Positions 10,319 through 24,826 of a DNA stretch of 64,000 nucleotides are shown here, one piece after another. Source of the stretch: Ephemerocybe angulata (Eukaryota > Basidiomycota > Agaricomycetes > Agaricales > Psathyrellaceae). The stretch covers positions 124,001 through 188,000 of the forward strand of contig JAACJK010000163.1 in NCBI GenBank assembly GCA_013368325.1. The letters run 5' to 3'. The notes under the pieces were generated by a model that did no database searches, was not told where the DNA came from, and was given only the letters and a program-made list of their open reading frames with translations. The first letter of the stretch is position 1, and each line of letters begins with the position of its first letter. The translations under genes and the position numbers were made by a program.

Positions 10319-11685
10319 ATGTACCGGCTTTCCATTCTTCTACATACCATATTTCTCTTCTCGAGCGTCGTTCTTCGAGCCGCGGGCCATGGATTCGTCC
10401 ACACTGTCCTGATAGATGGGAAGGAGTACCAAGGCTGGAATCCGTTCTCTGATCCGTACGTTACGCGTTAGCCCTGGATCTGCACGCAAGTCTCCGGTTG
10501 ACAGGCGGGTAACACAGGTACAATAACCCAGTGCCTCGAGCCACAAGGAAAGTGGGGAGCGACGGATTTGGTAATGTGCTTCATCCGGTGCCAGATTGGC
10601 TTTTGCTCATTAGATCTGTAGTTGCAGAATCCGACGCGAATCTGGCGTGCCACATAGGGGGCGATGCTGGGACATCTGTGCTCGCCGAGGCCCCTGCTGG
10701 TTCCAAAATCACCTTTCAATGGGTATACGTGAGTGCCTCAGCAGAAAGAACCCAGAAAAAATTAGTCTCTGACTAAGCATCGTTGCTCACAGTGGCCTGG
10801 TGGTAAGTGCACGGGCGCTATTTCTGGCTGTCGAGCGCTAAAGTTGACCCCTGTTTTTTTAGATCACCAAGGGCCTGTATCGACTTATATGGCATCGTGC
10901 GGTGACGATTGCTCCTCGTTTTCGGCGAACAGTGCCAAGTGGTTCAAGATAGACGCCAGTGGTTACTCGGCTAATGATCGCCAATGGGCAGCTGCGAAAC
11001 TCATCGCAGGTCAGTACTGCAATTCGCGTATGAAAGTTATATGAAGCGATGGCAGCCAACATATAGATGGAGCCTCTTGGACGTCGACAATCCCCACTAA
11101 TCTGGCTCCTGGTGAATACGTGAGTCGTCGTGACTGCTAGGGATGCCGTACAACCTGCTAACTGTGAAAGGGCCCTTTAGTTGATTCGAAATGAAATGTG
11201 GGCGGCTATGGTCCCTCTAGGCACGTTGACTATGGACTGACTTGTCTACCAGCGTCGCACTTCATTCGATTACGCCACAGTTCTACCCAAGTTGTGTGTG
11301 AGTACCAGTGGTGCCTTTGAGGGTCTCCCGACGTCTGATTATCTGCAGGCAAGTTCGGGTCACTGGGTCAGGAACTGGCAGACCTTCCTCGGACGAGGAG
11401 ATGACGATGCAGCAGGTCTACAGTGGTGCTAGCTGGCCTAATATCTACCTCAGCAATGATCTTGGCTCGTACGAGGTGCCGGGACCCCCGCCTGCACGGC
11501 TGGGTGGAAATGATTCCACTGAGCCTGGGACGACGACGACGACAAAGGCCCCATCAACAACGTCCACCCGGGCAGGGACAAGCACCCGGACTATCTCGAG
11601 TACGCCGCCGGCCACCGAAACCCCTCAATCTTCGGCCCAGTGTAGACTAGTCAGGCGGCGATTGGTACGGCGGAGGAGCTTATGA
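10319..11685 (+). CDS. AA9 family lytic polysaccharide monooxygenase (secreted)
   Basis: AA9 enzymes are copper proteins that cut cellulose or other glucans oxidatively outside the cell. The nine-exon model (10319-10455, 10518-10570, 10628-10728, 10793-10802, 10863-11009, 11067-11119, 11181-11197, 11253-11297, 11349-11685) sums to 900 nt, 299 aa. A signal peptide of about 23 residues ends just before HGFVHTV, which exposes His24 as the N-terminal copper ligand. The second His is in DHQGPVSTYM. The axial Tyr is in QFYPSC, preceded by LIRNEIVALHS. The tail is a Thr/Ser/Pro-rich linker. No complete CBM1 follows; the chosen frame ends in an odd Arg-rich stretch, so the last exon may be spliced differently. 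Exons 4 (10 nt) and 7 (17 nt) are micro-exons. Confidence 0.93.
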
Positions 11686-12507
11686 TTGTTAACGCTCAGA
11701 AAGTTCTCACTGTTTCCGGGAGAAATATCTATCCTGATTAGGCCTTTCATATGTTTCGATATCTATGTCTTCATCCGGAGATGAACGCTGAATGTTATTT
11801 AATAATACGAGGACTGGTTCCCAATATGAAAGAGTGACGGTAGTCCCTGCTCGGCCCTCAACAACGACTAAGCTTAAAAAAGACAAGGGTGTCAACCGTC
11901 ACTCGACCCTTTGCAGCCTCTGCAGAACTCATACCAAGTCAATCCGCGTCGCGGCTTCGAGGAGGCAGCATCTATGGGCCATGGCATGACTCGGGCGAAA
12001 CGATATACTTTGCCTGAATCATGTAGCTGTCCGCAGTTGCTCGGAACTCGCTGCAGTCCCTCGGGGTTGGCGGATTTTACGTGCGGATCGAATAGCCAAA
12101 GACTTCAATTACGTTCAGTCTGAGCTCGGAGCTCAATGGGATACCAGGAAAATAACGATAATATAAAGAGCGATAGATAGAATAAGACACGGTAAATATT
12201 TTAACTAGATAAAGATGTGACGATTCATCGATAACAGACCCCAGACAGATGATAGATAGATATGTTACATAACGAGAGGGGATAGGAAATGAAATGAGGA
12301 AGAGGGCGCTAGTGATGGGGATCATATGGCATATGGCAGGCGCATAGGGCATAAGGGTCGGAATAATAACGAGGAAATTAATGAAAGACCTGTAGGATAG
12401 AGCCAAAACCTCTAAGTATATAATAAGAAGCGAAAGGGGGCGAAGGGGAAGAAAGATAGCGGATGTAACGATGCGAACCAAGAATCCGAAAACTGTATCA
12501 AAGTTCT
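11686..12507. other. Intergenic between convergent LPMO and homeobox genes
   Basis: About 820 bp with no supported gene. The stretch 12165-12460 is A/T rich with several GATAGATA-type runs. It is most likely the 3' UTRs of the two convergent genes. Confidence 0.45.
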
Positions 12508-13910
12508 TCAATAGCCGCGAGACCATTGCTTGTGCGACTCGTCTTCAGGACTTCGATAACGGCGATGAGATGAAGAGGAGTGGGAAGTGTGCGAGCGGGG
12601 GATATCCTGCCCCGGCCCGCCTGTCATGAAGGGTGTTTCTGCACCAGGCATCTGGGGGTTCGAGAAGCCCGACCCGTGGACATGACCGTGACCATGGGAC
12701 ATCTGTTCTTCCATCATCCTCTCGGATTGAGCAGATGTAAGACCATATGGCTGATGAGACGAAGAGACGTTGGAGTTCGACTGGCGATTCGTCTGGCGCA
12801 TGGATTGTCGCTTGTTTTGGAACCTTTATGACAGGGTCAGCAGTCGTCAGAGCACGAACATAATACACTCACCAGATCTGTACACTCCTTGCGGACATAT
12901 CCAGAGCTTTCGCGAGAGAGTGTCTCTCTTCCGTAGAAGGGAACGCTGTGCGGGCGTAGGTTTCATTGAGAACCTTCAGCTGTGCAGCGTCGGCGCGCTT
13001 GCGCTTTTTCTTGACCATGGGAGGCTCCTCCGGAGATGTAGGTGAGATTGGGGGAGGTGTATTGTAGTGGGATGACGGCATCTGGCTCGAATGGCGGCCA
13101 TGACCATATCCAGGAGAGTTGGAGCGGGTCATCAGGGGTTCCAAAGAATCGTCAAAGAGAGATTGTCCATGGGGAGGCATGAGGGTCGTGACTAGGAATG
13201 TAGTCGTAGGCGTTGTTCTGGTCATTTCCGCCGTAGATGTACGAAGGGGCGTATGTCGCAGCAGGAGATCGAATGCCGGCCGGATTAGTATACCCGGGTA
13301 CAGCAGGGATTCCATAGGTGGTGTTTTGCTGCCAGCGGTCGCTGCCAGGGCTAGAGGTGGCGAGCGGTGGAAGCCTACGAGGATCGGTTGGGCTTGGGCC
13401 CAACGGAGGAGTATTTCTAGAAGAATAAGGGTAAGGCTGTTGAGGGGAGTAGCGCCCTTGAGACGTCGTCATGTCATAATTGGGGAAGGCTGAGCCCATT
13501 GGTGGCGCTATTGTACCCAGTTATAATATTGAGGATCAGTGCGCGTCACACCACAGAAATTAAAACCTAATGAACATACAGTTGCCGGTGGGCCATTGCG
13601 TGGGGTACAGTGCTTGAGGCGTCAGGTCATATCTGCCTGGAGACGAGCGCGGAGCAGTGTATGCGTTAGAATACGAGGGCCCTGTAACGAGAGAGCAATT
13701 TGAGTTTCTGGGATCTGCTTTAGAGGACATGAACGACAGACCTGGAAAAGGTAAGTTGGGAAAGGCTGTAGAAAAAGAAGGCAAGACTGGTCGCCCACCC
13801 TGTCCCGTCTGAAAGAAAGGAATGCCTTGTGAATCTCCTGGGGAATTTCTACGCGACTTCCCTATACTACTGGCATAGTAATGATCCTTGTTGGCCGAGG
13901 TCGACGACAT
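12508..13910 (-). CDS. Homeodomain transcription factor
   Basis: The protein carries a homeobox DNA-binding domain: it starts at VKKKRKRADAAQLKVLNETY, continues through AFPSTEERHSLAKALDMSAR and ends with the recognition helix SVQIWFQNKRQSMR. The recognition helix is split by the intron 12872-12824 inside the conserved Trp codon. My five-exon model (13910-13742, 13681-13580, 13507-13294, 13217-12873, 12823-12508) sums to 1146 nt, 381 aa. The intron 13293-13218 is the least certain, since it was chosen to join two frames. The rest is low-complexity and rich in Ser, Pro, Tyr and Gly, with His/Gly runs near the C-terminus (HGHGHVHG). It is typical of fungal PHO2/Yox1-like regulators, but I cannot name the orthologue. 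Confidence 0.88.
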
Positions 13911-15087
13911 TATTAGCGGAGGAGATGATTGTAATAGAACAGAGGTGGGGATATTAATGGGGATGATGAGGGTCCTAGGTGAATGTTTAAGTATGCCAAC
14001 GACCAGTCGCGAACTGGATCTCGAAGGAGGCAGGGAGGTGCGTGCAGCGAAACGCAGATACACGAGGTAGACGGCAGGCCGAGGCTGGTCAAGGGTTTGG
14101 AAATGGCGAGGAGTTGGAATCCCCGCGAATTTGAGATCTCTCTGGCACGAGTAAGCTGGTTGTTTGAGACGAGGCCGGTTAGTGAACAGGTACAAAGAGG
14201 TTAGTCTCGTCGCAAGACATACCTCCCCTGTGGGGAGGGTCTTGTCCTAAACTAGTCGATTAGCCGGGCAGTGTAACTTGTCAATACATGTAAACAAAGT
14301 TCCAGTTTGGGATGTGTGACAGCGAGTGACCGGCACATTTGGTGCTCTTTCCTCCCAAACCATTCCTGAAGCACTACCGAGAGTTCCAAATGGCTTCAAT
14401 GTTTGTGGAAGGATCCTCTGTACCTTATCTCTCGCAAACTCGAAGAAATGGACTCGCATCGTTAAAGAAAGCCAACGCCGGCGACTATGTTTGATAAGTG
14501 GCCGAAGCTGTCACATCGTGTCACAGCGCGGCAGACGTCGGCAGCTGGCGACCACTACGTTTCGAATGTAATGAAAGTGTGATTCAATACAAAGTCGTTG
14601 ATTCGGTATCGGTCCCTCCAGGAAGAGTGGATGGGAAGATAAGCATAAAAATTTTATGTAGAGGTGCACTTTTTCGAGGAGAATAGATGTCCCCACATAA
14701 TCTAAATGGCCCGCTCACGCCAGCGTTCGCAAAAGTGGAATTACACTGCCCTACAAAAATCCTATGTTGGTATAAGCCCCTCTTCGCTAAGGCGTGAGAG
14801 GGTTTACTTAGTTGAGCCTAACAAAGAGGTAAAGCTTATTTGTTAGGTCTGGCTAAATTGGAAGAAGCAAGATTGAATCTGGGCCAAACTTGGCTGAGCT
14901 CACGCCGTTTGCGCCGAAGTTCCCAGTTAGCATGTATATCTCGGCTGGAAAGGCATTAGAATGTCATACTGGCACGCGTGGATTTCGTTTTGTCACTGTC
15001 GCTCTCGGAGGCCTGAAATGAAAAACGCATGTCTGCACAGAGCCATCGATCTTAACATAAGCATCCTGTAGGGCGTGTTTCAGCTTC
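13911..15087. other. Intergenic; promoter of the homeobox gene and a hairpin-rich patch
   Basis: No gene is supported here. At 14778-14847 there are two neighbouring short stem-loops (see findings). The region upstream of 13910 is probably the leader and promoter of the homeobox gene. Confidence 0.4.
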
Positions 15088-15617
15088 CTAGTCTGAGATC
15101 TTGACGTGCGATGCCTCGGTCGCAAGGAGATCGGACTCCGCCGCAGAACCTGGCGAGAAATGAGTGCCGCCCTGGCGGTCGAGCGGGAGGTCCGCAGAAC
15201 CCCAGGCCCAACGAGCGAGGAGCTCGGTGATCGGTGGTAATTTGGTCTTGGAGCATAACAGCCTGTATTGCACTGCGATAGATCTCGATTGAGGGGCACC
15301 AGGTTCCAGGAACCCCTGCTGCTGTTCCAATACGTCGACAGCATGCCCAAAGCGGGGAAAGTGAGTCGTCAGCATCAAATCCCAAAAGCCAAACATGTGC
15401 GCAGATTTGGTATCCCGTCCTTCCTTATTTTCTCTGCTGTAGACGCCGTCGCTGGTGCTGCTATGCACAACAGCAGACTGTATAGTTAAACAGCGTTGAG
15501 AACACGAGGTGGCGAGGGGACGTACGGCACCTTGGCAGGCATATCAGAAAGTACTTGGAAGGAGGAGGCGAAAGGCGCGGCGATGAGATAGATACTGATA
15601 AGAAATATATCAGACAT
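15088..15617 (-). CDS. Doubtful small protein with hydrophobic N-terminus
   Basis: A two-exon model (15617-15531 and 15477-15088; intron bordered GTGCCG and ACAG) gives 158 aa. The start ATG opens onto a hydrophobic segment (IFLISIYLIAAPFASSFQ) that could be a signal peptide. I recognise nothing in the rest, and other frames are open over parts of it. The donor is not a strong one. This could be a real small secreted protein or a chance model. Confidence 0.3.
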
Positions 15618-15929
15618 TCTCTGAGCAACGAGGACTCCTGCAACTCCAGCTTCAGCTCCTGTCGCGGTACGGTGCTAGGGACTCAGACTTGAGGCGCGTT
15701 GCGGCTGTGTCACGCATAACGCCACGTGCCTAGTGACAGGCGTGACACTGCCAATCTTGTGATCGACGTATGTCAGATGACGATGGGCTTCTTGACCAGA
15801 GAAGGACAGGAATAGGTGTCGTGAAGATGCAGCTGAACGGCGCCTTGTCGATGCTTGAGCCTAAACATCGTTGAACTCGATACTTGCTGTTAACACCGTC
15901 ATCTCTCGACCTTATTCCCCTAGCACAGA
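15618..15929. other. Intergenic, 312 bp, divergent upstream region
   Basis: It lies between the doubtful gene on the minus strand and the NDR-like kinase on the plus strand. It contains CACGTG (15723-15728 area), a possible E-box. Nothing else is seen. Confidence 0.3.
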
Positions 15930-19392
<3,463 letters not shown>

Positions 19393-19849
19393 AAGGTTGC
19401 TGTCCTCGAAAAGTGTGTCGATCGATCAATACAATTGAAGTCGGTAGCCTCGTTCGCGTCTTTGCCTGATACGCAGGTTCGGAAGTCCAGTTGCCACCAC
19501 GAGTATACTACGGTTCGAACATACGTCACCCCGTTGTAGCCCGACCACGGGGTCAGGATATCTATATCCAGAATAACCTTGTACCATTAGCCATGCAATG
19601 GAAACATGTACGAATACACTAGGAAGGACACAAGTACAGACGGTGGGGATAAGGTAGTAGTAGTACAGCGTAAAAATACATATTCGTCGAGATAAATAAA
19701 CCGTTCCTTCTTTGGATTTCGCGAACCATCTAGGAATGTAGGTGTAGGTGACCGATGCCGAAGCCGTCGACGAGGCAAAAGGATTGTCGATAAATAAGGT
19801 TGAATAGCGAATTGAAATAAAGATATATGAAATGGTGATGGATTTGCTT
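19393..19849. other. Intergenic between convergent kinase and C2H2 genes
   Basis: This 457-bp stretch holds the 3' ends of two convergent genes. A/T-rich runs are consistent with 3' UTRs. No gene is supported. Confidence 0.4.
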
Positions 19850-21174
19850 TCATTGCCGACTCCGCTTTTCCGGTCTTTCATCGTCCTCTTCATCTTCAGA
19901 TGATTCACTCCGACTTCGCCGTGAAGCCGAACTTGAGGTGGAAGCAATGCTGCCCCTGCGCTGGTGCCACTTAGCGTCATTTCCCTGTTTGGGGCCAAAG
20001 GACCCTGGCGGAGGTAGCTCCGTCCCTTGCCCCATACCCAATCCGTCGCTGACGTCGCTGGAACCGTCCTTTTCCTTTCCGGAGGGTGTTGTATGCACCC
20101 GGGCATGCCGGCGCATGTTGCTCAGGACACTGAAACTACGACCACAGCCTTCGACCGGGCATACGAACGCTGATTACCCATCATGATCAGTAAGTATGAC
20201 CAGGGTCGCCAAAATCAATGGGACGGGACTCACGCTTCTCGCCCGTATGGCTGTTGAGGTGTATCTAAAAGCAGGATTGAGTGAGTGACCATTACCCGAA
20301 CGGAACCGGAGTTTTCTTACCTTGAGGCTGCTCGGTCTGTTGAAGCCTTTTCCGCAATACTGGCATTCGTACTTTGCCGCCGGAGGTTCATCCACAAAAG
20401 GCGGAACCGCTGCATGTGTTGCGGAAGCATATCGAGCGATCGGTGTCCTTTCATCATCATTGGGATCGTAGCCTCGATCTATCCCAGTGGCAATGGGCCA
20501 CGGGGAAGGTCGTAAGACGCCTACTGTTTGAACACGCGAAGACGGATGAGCCGGAATATGAGAATGACGAGGGTCGTGGCTATATGGGCCGTGTGAGCTG
20601 TCATAGTGTGCTGGTACCCGGGTGTACGTCCGATTTTCACCGTACTCTCCGTCTCGAGAGTAGGGAGGGATGTGCTGGTGAGATAGGGACCGCTGGAGAG
20701 ACGGCTGTTCGTATTCAGCTCGGTATGAGGGTTCAAAAGCGTAGTTAGTCCTTGGCGAAGAGTATGGGTAGTCCAATTCAGAAGAGGAGTGCGGAGGAGG
20801 GTCGTAGCGATATCCATGAGCTGAAGAGCTCGCCCTTGGTCGGAAGTTGCTCTGTGTTGAGCAAGATAAGCGATTGGAGGAGTGGCCAACTGCCGACGTA
20901 CACTTGAGGCCGGCCCACTGTAGCGCCTAGCCGATGACTCCGCAGAGTAGTGAGATGGGGAATCGTCACCATCGTCGTGGACACGTAGCCGAGCTAGGAT
21001 AGCCTGTGGTGACTCCTGGCCATAGTTGGGGTGCTGCGAAAGCTCATCTGTAGACGCCGACTGAATAACTGGTGTTGCCTAGACCAGGCTTTCCGAAGTG
21101 GGCGCACCTCGAAATAAGTCTCGGATTGGAGGAAGAGTTGGTCGGTGAGCCCCTTTATCGACCGAAGAGGGCAT
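19850..21174 (-). CDS. C2H2 zinc-finger transcription factor
   Basis: Two adjacent C2H2 fingers: YECQYCGKGFNRPSSLKIHL (ending NSH) and FVCPVEGCGRSFSVLSNMRR (ending HARVH), joined by a canonical TGEKP linker. The first finger and the linker are cut by introns 20320-20265 and 20233-20170. The five-exon model (21174-21108, 21068-20902, 20851-20321, 20264-20234, 20169-19850) sums to 1116 nt, 371 aa. The N-terminal half is low-complexity and rich in Ser, Pro and Tyr. The C-terminus is Ser-rich and then acidic (SSEDEEDDERPEKRSRQ). The first intron, 39 nt long, is the weakest call. It is likely a sequence-specific DNA-binding regulator in the nucleus; the target genes are unknown. Confidence 0.88.
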
Positions 21175-23141
21175 CGTTAGGTGAGCAGCAATAAAAAAGC
21201 GGGCGGATGGCGGATGGGAGACCGTTCATATATGCGAGTTTCATGTCATCAATCTGGTGAATTTAAGGATTTACAGGGCGTCGGGTCGCATGCCCATCTT
21301 TGTTTCCAAGTCTGTCCAGCAATTTGATGAAAAGCACAGCCCTTGAACTTATTCTGAGCGATTGCGGGATCCCTGTTGCAATTGGTTGTTAGTTAAGCCT
21401 GCATGGTGACTCCGCCGCCAGATCATGAGAATCTGAGATTGTAAGATAGATGGATATGCACAAGAGGGACGACCTCTCACAATAGCAACCTACCTTATGA
21501 GATGGGAGAAAACCCGCAAGAAAAGTAGATGATCATGGGGAATTGGTATAAATTCATCAAATTTCGGGTTAGGAAAGATACGTCCAGACCAAAATTATTT
21601 GATGAACAAACCAGGACGATCATAAGGTCGGATATCCTACGGAAAGCAGCTTCATCATGCCTTCGTGGATTGAACCTCCTCTGTGGTCTTTGTATGGAGG
21701 GACAAGGCATGGACAGAGCCAGCAAGTTCCTCAGATAGAAGGGAGTATATCATTCGATGGCGTTGCATCGACGACTATTGCATTGGAATTAGCGCCCCAT
21801 TCAAAGGCATGAATTGCGAACAAGAAGCGCACTTTGCCTTTGAACTCGTCTGAGACGATGTTTATGGTAAAATCTATCCAGCGGCAGGGGTGGCAGGAGA
21901 TGTGATGAGGTGACAGTGCAGGGCTTGGATAGGTCGCCACGTACGGGTTTCGCCATTTCCTCCACCGTCTTCCCTCATAGCAGCGTGGTGCCGGTGCTGC
22001 CAGGAGTCATTTGTTATTGTTAGGGCTTCCGGGCGCAATTTTGCGAGCTGTCGAGTTGCGGTCAGACCTCGTTCTGCCGATCGTAGGTTACGAAGGCCTT
22101 TGATACCTTCTCCTGAATGGAGACTTGGACAGGTCCTGCCGATGAAACGTCTGGTTTCATAGCTATGCTTCTGCGTGAGATAGATGCAAGAGACCGAGGG
22201 AGGCGGGTAAGAAACATGCAAAGTTAGACTCTCTGGTGTAATGGCGGCTAAGGTCCAAGAGTTGATCATTCATTCCAACAGACGCCCAATTTGTTGATGT
22301 CTGTTTGCTATAGGCCTCAGTTCCTTTCTGCGTTGGAAGACTGCCTCGAGCTCTCGGAGTTCAACAACTCTCCACTTGGAGTCTGAAGAAAAGAGCCAAA
22401 TCTCTGGTTTTAATCAGAGATAACTCTTAGTCCTATGTGTGTGAAGGGCGCCAATGATGCTTTTGGAAACAGGAACGGCCCTGGGTCCATTTGGGCTCTT
22501 TCGGAACGAATCTAACCGTTGCCATACAGAAATTTCAAATCGCCAGCCGGGCTGCGCAGATCTTCTCCGACGGCTGTGATGGGAGTGAGCACATACATAC
22601 ATTCGGATACTTATTTCTAAGTGCCCATTGCTCGTACTAATCTTGATGATCATCGGCAACGATGATGGAGACGGTGGAGTCGCTTGTCTCCTGCCGCACT
22701 GACAGTCCCCAAGGCACTGAGCGCCGGGGGATTAAGCCTCTCCTCTTGTGGCAGACACACGCCCCCTGGTCTGAGCTGAAACCGAAGGATAGTTGTGGAT
22801 GATTGCCTGTCTAGAAGCATTTGGTCTATTAGTTTAAATCTTCAAGAAGGAAGATCGCCTGAGAGAATTTGGTGGCGATTATTGGCCATGTCATTGCTGT
22901 TAATCCAGTTTCACAAAGGCCAGAGTGAAGCAGGCAGCTCACGCTGAGGAAACACCGAGGTCCAGTTAGTTGTGTAACGCTCACTGAGAAACGCGTGACA
23001 CAGAAGTCACGTTCGCTGTGACCGCGTAACGCTCTGTAACGCTCTGTTCTGCTTGGACCACGGTCGCGCTCAACTGCTTGTCAACTGCCCCTTCCTGACT
23101 TTCCCTTGGTTCGCTCTGCTTCACACCACGATTCTGTTGAA
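21175..23141. other. Intergenic, about 2 kb, no recognised gene
   Basis: Only short scattered frames are present and none looks conserved to me. The right end carries direct repeats of TAACGCTCTG and a MluI cell-cycle-box-like hexamer close to the next gene. Confidence 0.4.
22991..22996. promoter_or_regulatory. ACGCGT (MCB-like) site upstream of the 23142 gene
   Basis: The hexamer ACGCGT is the core of the MluI cell-cycle box bound by MBF in yeasts. It lies 146 bp upstream of the ATG. Nearby are GCGTAACGC and a tandem TAACGCTCTG pair. Function is inferred from the motif only; the hexamer can occur by chance. Confidence 0.3.
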
Positions 23142-24766
23142 ATGAGCCCCGGAGAAAAGGCAAGAGAAACCACAGAAGAATGGGAACTTCCAAATCACCA
23201 AAGAGGCTTGGTGGACGACATCGTTGAAGAGAGTCAATATGAAGCTGCGATTGCAGTTCTATCTCAACTACGTTCACCTCAATACAAGCCTGCTGTGTAA
23301 GTGCCGTTTGGGTTCTGGGTGAAACGACTCTGACAACACATAGATCACACATCCGTCAACTTATATTTCTCTCTCTTCATCCGCTGGGAAGCCCTGTGGT
23401 CGAGCCTGAGCCGAGCTCGGTGACAGAAACCCCAAAGAAATCGAAATTGGCGAAAGCGGCTACCTCAATCGACGCAAAAGATATTGTGTCTGCCCGAGAC
23501 TTGTTGACTTTTCTGATCAATACGAACTCTCCGGAGGCTCTTGGCCGCGCATTACCATCGTATGCGTCCCAGGAGTCAATCCAAGAGGCAGAAGAGCATC
23601 TTGATTCCCCGCTGGCCAAGCAAGCTGCTTGCCTAAAGAATGCCAAGCACTGCTGGGAACTTCTAGAGGAAAACTTTGTTTTTCGCAACCAAGTTGTTGT
23701 ATCGCCGAAAGGAAAGTCAAAGCTGCGGCGAAACCATTCAATTGAGGAAGCCATCTTCTCTGGATCACCATCAAGCGGGACAGCAGTTGTTGCTGATGAG
23801 GCATGGCCATTCCTGGAATGGCTTATTTCGCTGTTCGAAAAGAACGAAGATGTTAGCGAGCAGAAAGACGGCCGTGCGTTTCCCCCTCCTGCCGAACTCG
23901 AACAGGAAACATCTTCTTACCTTTCTTTAGTTCGTTACTCTCCACTCTTCCTTGAACAGCTGCCTCTCCCGCGCGGCGGCTCAGTCACGAGATGGGACTT
24001 CTCCATTGTAATAAATGTCATACTTTACTCGTTCGAGCAAGAGGACTCGCGGCGACAGATGATCGGGTTCCGACTGATGAAGCTGGTACGTCTACCATAC
24101 ATCCAGGCCCATGCCAGAGTTGACATTCCGACTCCTTTCTAGTTGAACAATTTGTCGAACACGATTTACGTCGAACACCCACTACTCGTCAATTCCGTAT
24201 ACAAGAGCCTTCTGGTAGCTTTGAGTGACCCAAGACACCTCCAGGACATCCTTTCCGGCCTGGGTGCTTCCCCAAGTTGTGAAAGATTCAAGATTTCTTT
24301 CTATATGAAATTGCTCGGCGACGTCACAACTCCGCCTGCCTCTCTTCAGCAAGCCAACATTCGACCCCGCCCTCAAACCCGTCCAGCGCCCAAACCAAGG
24401 ATGTTGGGCACTTCTGATGTGCCGAAGAATCCTGTGCCAGAACCGTCGTCGTCCCCACAGGGCGTCGCTAGCAAGTACATACTCCCACCGAGTACGGAAG
24501 TACTACAATGTGTCGAGGCACCTCGGCCACAGTTCCTCCCAAAGCCCTTCGACGACCGGCTTATCTTCTTCGCCAAGTTCCAGCTGGTGAACTCATTCGC
24601 ATCGTTACAGGAGCTTCAATCCCCAGAAGTACGTTTGGAATGGGATCGCTCCATACAGGACGGAAAGGTTGCAGCTTGTCTGAAACGCGCGTTTCCTCCA
24701 GAAGGAGGCGATGAAGCCTCTATGTACCTACAAATGCTACACGAAACCTTACGCATTGCTACGTAG
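23142..24766 (+). CDS. Conserved-looking protein of unknown function, 506 aa
   Basis: A three-exon model (23142-23296, 23344-24085, 24143-24766) sums to 1521 nt. The start is the ATG at 23142. The protein is largely helical with many Leu and charged residues, for example GLVDDIVEESQYEAAIAVLS at the N-terminus and WPFLEWLISLFEKNEDVSE in the middle. A Pro-rich stretch (RPRPQTRPAPKPR) comes before the C-terminal helical part. No signal peptide or membrane segment is visible. I do not recognise the family. A HEAT- or ARM-like scaffold is possible. Regular codon use and clean splice sites support a real gene. Its stop is 60 bp from the stop of the convergent CREG-like gene. Confidence 0.7.
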
Positions 24767-24826
24767 TGTAGACTACCGAATCACTTGCGTTTTGGCACCG
24801 AACATTGGAGGGGCCGCACCATCATC

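Noticed and set aside
22981..23352. 123-codon minus-strand frame near the start of the 506-aa gene
   Set aside because: It overlaps the first exon and promoter of the 506-aa gene on the opposite strand and has no recognised motif.
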